Assembly: GCF_002741015.1 (NCBI RefSeq)
Contig: NZ_CP016621.1
Location: 1-64,000, forward strand
From: Microvirga ossetica
GTDB taxonomy: Bacteria > Pseudomonadota > Alphaproteobacteria > Rhizobiales > Beijerinckiaceae
DNA: 64,000 nucleotides
Direction of reading: 5' to 3'
Shown: positions 60,959-64,000 of the stretch, in pieces
Layout: each line of letters opens with the position of its first letter
How positions within the stretch are numbered: position 1 is the stretch's first letter
Position numbers and translations under genes: made by a program
The notes under the pieces: model-generated
What the model was told of the DNA's origin: nothing
Database searches by the model: none
Seen by the model: the letters and a program-made list of their open reading frames with translations, nothing else

Positions 60959-62446
60959 ATGGCGGTGCAAGTGGTATCGGGCGCACGGAACGACGGCTGG
61001 TTGGAGCGGTTCACGAAGCAGGTTGCAAGCGGTCCTGCGGGGCGGCTCATCGACCTCTTGGGGTCAACGTTCCTGACGAGGCCGAAGACGCAATCCCCGT
61101 TCGGGGACTGGAAGGGCGTTGCGGCCGTCCTGCAATCGTCCAAGCCGCTTCCGGTGACGGTCGCGCCGTCGTTCGTCCAGACCGCCGCGGACACCCTGAC
61201 CGAGATCAGGGAGAACGTCGCAAGCGTCCTGCGGTCGCTCAATCCCACGGACGGGATTGACGCGCTCAAGGCGAAGTTGAAGGACTTCGGCCTCAATCTC
61301 TACGAGAAGAAATCCGTCAACTATTTGCATTATGAGAAGACCAACACCCATCACAAGGCTTCGAAGGTCAACCCGGAACTGTCCTACTTCGGCACCTTGA
61401 GGCGTTCCCTCCAAGCGAAGCTGGCGGGGCAGATTGGACCCGGCGACCCGGCGACCGCCGTCCACGGCTGGGACGAGATGGCGTTCACGATGGGATTCAG
61501 CGGTGTGCAGCCGCAGGACCTCGTTAACGATCAGGGCAAGCCGCGCAACATCCTCGGCTACTCCGTCAGCACCGAGAAGGGGACTGATGGAAAGGCAGTG
61601 CGGCGCGGATGGATCGGAACCGTCCATGCCGTCGCCTCCGACGATCCCGCCGTCAACCTCAAGATGATGCGCGAAGCAAAGGCAAAGGGACTCGAGCTCG
61701 TCCTTCCGGAGCGGATGCGCGGCGATGCCGCCAAGGGGCTTCTGGTCCGTGGGATGCCGATCCTGGTCAAGAGCAAGGCGGGAGCGGACGGCAAGCGCGT
61801 TCCGGTGTCCCTCCCGGCCGACAAGATCCACCCGATGCTGTCCCTTGCCCGGCTGACCGCCGCCTGGGGCAAGGGCATGATCGAGCTCTACATTGAGAAG
61901 GCGGACAAGGCCAACAAGCAGAGCGGCCTGTTTGTCGCCCCAAGCAAGAGCCCGTTCCTTCACAGGGACGCTGCCCGAGCCGAGCGCGAGAGCCGCCAGT
62001 CCTTCTTCGACACCTTCGTTGCCAAGAAGGGAGCCGATGATTTCGCATTCGCTGGCGGCGACGCTGCTGACGACCTTTTTACGGCGTTCGCGGACGACAA
62101 GACTAAGCCCGCAGCCGGCTCCAAAGCGGCCGATCCCGTCCCCGAAGAGCCAGCCGCCGAGGACCGCCGCGACTTCCGCGTCCGCGTGAAGGAGGACAGG
62201 AGCGGGGTCTACATTTGGGATGCCGAGTTCGAGGCCGTCCAGTCCGCGCCAGTCAGCGAACTCGATCCTGGCCGCTACCCGCTGGAGGACTCGAACGGCA
62301 AGAAGCTGGGATACACCGACGTTCTTCCCGGGAAGCGCGTGGAGCATCGCAGCGCGGACACGAACGAAACCCTCAAGTTCAACAAGCCGCAGCCGTCGCG
62401 GGAACGTCGCTACGAGAGAGAGGATCGGTTTGCCGCCCGCATGTGA
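60959..62446 (+). CDS. Plasmid protein with basic C-terminus, 495 aa
   Basis: ATG at 60959 (MAVQVVSGARNDGW) chosen for TGGAGGGCGAC; the upstream extension crosses the repeat. Function unknown. Residues 115-320 look like one folded domain (NYLHYEKTNTHHKASKVNP, GTVHAVASDDPAVNLKMM, RGMPILVKSKAGADGKRVP). An Ala/Pro linker (residues 385-400) leads to a small beta domain (DFRVRVKEDRSGVYIWDAEF) and a basic end (PSRERRYEREDRFAARM), comparable to but not the same as the D-P-F tails. It is followed by a good terminator. Confidence 0.72.
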   Translation: MAVQVVSGARNDGWLERFTKQVASGPAGRLIDLLGSTFLTRPKTQSPFGDWKGVAAVLQSSKPLPVTVAPSFVQTAADTLTEIRENVASVLRSLNPTDGIDALKAKLKDFGLNLYEKKSVNYLHYEKTNTHHKASKVNPELSYFGTLRRSLQAKLAGQIGPGDPATAVHGWDEMAFTMGFSGVQPQDLVNDQGKPRNILGYSVSTEKGTDGKAVRRGWIGTVHAVASDDPAVNLKMMREAKAKGLELVLPERMRGDAAKGLLVRGMPILVKSKAGADGKRVPVSLPADKIHPMLSLARLTAAWGKGMIELYIEKADKANKQSGLFVAPSKSPFLHRDAARAERESRQSFFDTFVAKKGADDFAFAGGDAADDLFTAFADDKTKPAAGSKAADPVPEEPAAEDRRDFRVRVKEDRSGVYIWDAEFEAVQSAPVSELDPGRYPLEDSNGKKLGYTDVLPGKRVEHRSADTNETLKFNKPQPSRERRYEREDRFAARM

Positions 62447-62473
62447 CGGACGGCCCCGCGATCGAGACAGCAA

Positions 62474-62499
62474 CCCGCCCAAGTGGCGGGTTTCGCTTT
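62474..62499 (+). terminator. Terminator after the 60959 gene
   Basis: CCCGCC-CAAGT-GGCGGG followed by TTTCGCTTTT. Confidence 0.8.
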
Positions 62500-62501
62500 T
62501 C

Positions 62502-62565
62502 CGGGCCAAGGCCCGAAAGGGAAGAGGAAAAAGGAACGCGGGCTGGGTGGGCTTCCGGCATTGCC
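62502..62565 (+). repeat. Hairpin plus purine block, dispersed repeat
   Basis: CGGGCC-AA-GGCCCG followed by AAAGGGAAGAGGAAAAAGG and a GGG-rich stretch, the same layout as at 7769 and 18187. The space 62500-62725 holds no gene. Confidence 0.5.
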
Positions 62566-62728
62566 AATCGTTGGCAAAGAGGATCGTTCGATTTCCGAAG
62601 TAGTTATTTCGGTCTTCGAAGCTTTAGAACGATGCTGCTTTGACTAGGGTTGGTGATGCAAAGGACTAGAGCCGCCGAAGCCGAGATAATCCTTGTCTGC
62701 CAGTGACTTTCTTCTTGTCGGCTATTTA

Positions 62729-62758
62729 CGTGGGCGCCCTATTCACCCATACTAATCC
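62729..62758 (+). promoter_or_regulatory. ardC-type operator (weak match)
   Basis: TGGG-CGCCCTATTCA-CCCAT then ACTAATCC: outer bases of the ardC palindrome are kept, the centre is not. It lies about 50 bases before the 62799 start. Confidence 0.4.
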
Positions 62759-62798
62759 TGTAACGAGAGATCGTTGCTACACGAAAGGAACTTACCAC

Positions 62799-63161
62799 AT
62801 GACCGACACAAGCGCCGCCACGCTCATTCAGATCGCCGCCCGCAAGGTCGAGAAGGCCGACAAGAAGCTTGCCAAGTTCGAGGCCAAGTCCAGGGAGGAC
62901 TTCTTCTACGCAGTCTTTGATGCCGTTGAACTCTTCGAGACGAAGGCCGCTCAACGCGCTTGGCAGGAGATCGCAGAGATCGACCCCGAGGTAGAGTTTT
63001 GGCGCATCAAGAAGCACGTCGCGGAGAAGGTATCCGCAGGCAAGTGGGTGGAAGGGTCTTCCTGCCAGATGAGGAACCTCTACCAGCGTTGCTCCCTCGC
63101 AGCGTGGATCAAGGTTCTCGATGCGATGGAATTCCACATCGACTGTCCCGAATTCGCCTGA
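62799..63161 (+). CDS. Hypothetical protein, 120 aa
   Basis: ATG at 62799 follows GAAAGGAACTTACCAC. Helical and charged in the first half (AARKVEKADKKLAKFEAKS), then VEFWRIKKHVAEKVSAGKW and SCQMRNLYQRCSLAAWIKVL. Three to four Cys. No known domain. Likely first gene of a three-gene run with 63236 and 63546, although a hairpin follows it. Confidence 0.68.
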   Translation: MTDTSAATLIQIAARKVEKADKKLAKFEAKSREDFFYAVFDAVELFETKAAQRAWQEIAEIDPEVEFWRIKKHVAEKVSAGKWVEGSSCQMRNLYQRCSLAAWIKVLDAMEFHIDCPEFA

Positions 63162-63168
63162 CGACGTG

Positions 63169-63187
63169 GCCGGGGCAGGTCCCCGGC
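63169..63187 (+). terminator. Hairpin after the 62799 gene
   Basis: GCCGGGG-CAGGT-CCCCGGC; no strong T-run (TTCCTTCCC), so termination may be partial. Confidence 0.55.
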
Positions 63188-63235
63188 TTCCTTCCCGGAA
63201 CGAGACGACACCAACAGACGCAAGGGAGAGACACC

Positions 63236-63517
63236 ATGAACCAGGGCCAGAGGATCGCCGTCATTCAACGCCTTTCGACGGCTAACGCGACTTCGCAGCG
63301 GGCGATCGAGAAGCTGACGGGCATCGTCGCAAAGGGCAACGCGCTCCACGGAATCCTTCACGGCGACCTGGATGACCTGAACGTCAACCTCAAGGTCGGC
63401 GGCGAGCTCATGTTGCTCCGCCTCTTCCTGAACAACCTCCGCGCCGACCTCGATGCGATCGAGAAGGCGGTGGTGGGGAGCCAGCAGGAATTGGGAATCA
63501 TCGAGCAAGCGGCCTGA
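63236..63517 (+). CDS. Hypothetical protein, 93 aa
   Basis: ATG at 63236 after AAGGGAGAGACACC. Predicted all-helical (QRIAVIQRLSTANATSQRAI, LRLFLNNLRADLDAIEKAV). No recognised family. Spaced 28 bases from the next gene, probably co-transcribed. Confidence 0.68.
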   Translation: MNQGQRIAVIQRLSTANATSQRAIEKLTGIVAKGNALHGILHGDLDDLNVNLKVGGELMLLRLFLNNLRADLDAIEKAVVGSQQELGIIEQAA

Positions 63518-63545
63518 CACAGCAACAACAACGAGGGGAAACAAC

Positions 63546-63782
63546 ACGACGACAGACAGCACCACAAGAGCCGACCACCGCACCGTCGAAGCCGCCTATT
63601 CCGCGATCCTGCGGATGCGGTGCGACCTCGAAACCGTCAGCCGGCGCGAGGCTGATCCGGACTTGACGGCGGCACTGGAGAAGGTGGTTGCGGCCATCGG
63701 CGCGGCCGTCCCCGAAATTGAGACGGCGGTCGATCTCATGGCGACGAAGGTCTTCCGCCCGGAGGCGATCCCCGGCGCGTAG
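63546..63782 (+). CDS. Hypothetical protein, 78 aa, apparent ACG start
   Basis: Coding-like frame TTTDSTTRADHRTVEAAYSA through ALEKVVAAIGAAVPEIETAV to a stop at 63780. GAGGGGAAACAAC stands where a ribosome site should be, but the codon behind it is ACG, not ATG. The first in-frame ATG is at 63615 and lacks a ribosome site; using it would remove a third of the helical domain. Either ACG is used at low level, or a start codon was lost by a T-to-C change. Confidence 0.55.
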   Translation, partial: TTTDSTTRADHRTVEAAYSAILRMRCDLETVSRREADPDLTAALEKVVAAIGAAVPEIETAVDLMATKVFRPEAIPGA

Positions 63783-63817
63783 CCGCCACCTCATGGGGAG
63801 CTCCCCACGACGAGAAG

Positions 63818-63842
63818 CCCGCCAATACGGCGGGTCTTTTCG
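63818..63842 (+). terminator. Terminator after the 63546 gene
   Basis: CCCGCC-AATAC-GGCGGG followed by TCTTTTCG. A perfect palindrome TGGGGAG-CTCCCCA lies just upstream at 63794-63807. Confidence 0.8.
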
Positions 63843-63976
63843 TGTTGCCTCGGATTTCGAAGTATTGCATCCGCCCTCTCGCCTTGCGCTTGTCAACTAT
63901 TAGTAACCGCAAGGCTTCATGCTTCCGGCAGGCGCGGCAACATCTATTTTTCTTCAAAGATTCGTCTTCGGCGCAT

Positions 63977-64000
63977 TGACGGAGGGTGCGATTTACCCCC
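63977..64000 (+). promoter_or_regulatory. ardC-type promoter/operator at the window edge
   Basis: ATTGACGG followed by AGGGTGCGATTTACCCCC, the same layout as the ardC promoter (TTGAC then the GGGTGCG...ACCC palindrome). Its gene lies beyond the window. Confidence 0.5.

Overview
The window is GC-rich, gene-dense DNA that looks like a large conjugative plasmid or similar mobile replicon of an alphaproteobacterium. Hyphomicrobiales or Rhodospirillales would fit, but no marker fixes the genus. Grounds are a MobF relaxase with a Toprim-containing C-terminus, ardC, ccdAB, a DUF995-like secreted protein, RTX proteins, and many small genes with GGGAGG-type ribosome sites. There are no rRNA or tRNA genes, no replication genes and no type IV secretion structural genes in view.

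Layout. (1) 1-4255: 5'-truncated relaxase/helicase/Toprim gene. (2) 4.3-20.2 kb: two large minus-strand RTX genes (a lipase-like protein and a 1610-residue adhesin-like protein) between single plus-strand genes. Most of the latter are unrecognised; they share a promoter-like CTTGCA element, a small repeated beta-beta-alpha-like module, and a basic C-terminal tail starting D-P-F that is also found at the end of the relaxase. (3) 20.5-26.2 kb: an array of monocistronic genes for small exported paralogues with shared operators and terminators; one copy has an in-frame amber codon. (4) 26.4-35.7 kb: hypothetical genes, an orphan PD-(D/E)XK-like protein, ccdAB, a chemoreceptor without its signalling hairpin, ardC with a palindromic operator, and a HIRAN protein. 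(5) 35.7-41 kb: scarred DNA with a dispersed repeat, a recombinase-like gene lacking catalytic residues, a transposase remnant, a large exported protein with a decayed trypsin-like domain, and an HlyD pseudogene. (6) 41.2-60.7 kb: a defence island, sspABCD-sspFGH (single-strand phosphorothioation plus its FGH restriction module), then an unrecognised gene, a phosphorothioation-associated methyltransferase, and an opposing gene for a putative nuclease. (7) 60.9-64 kb: backbone again, with another basic-tailed protein and small genes, one apparently starting with ACG.

How it may work together: the sulfur-modification cassette marks host DNA and restricts incoming DNA; ardC and ccdAB are typical establishment and maintenance functions. 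The tail shared by the relaxase and several unrelated-looking proteins suggests, as inference only, a set of proteins sent to the recipient through the conjugation channel. This tail family is the best candidate here for something undescribed. The defence island core is a known system type, but its two flanking unrecognised genes are not.
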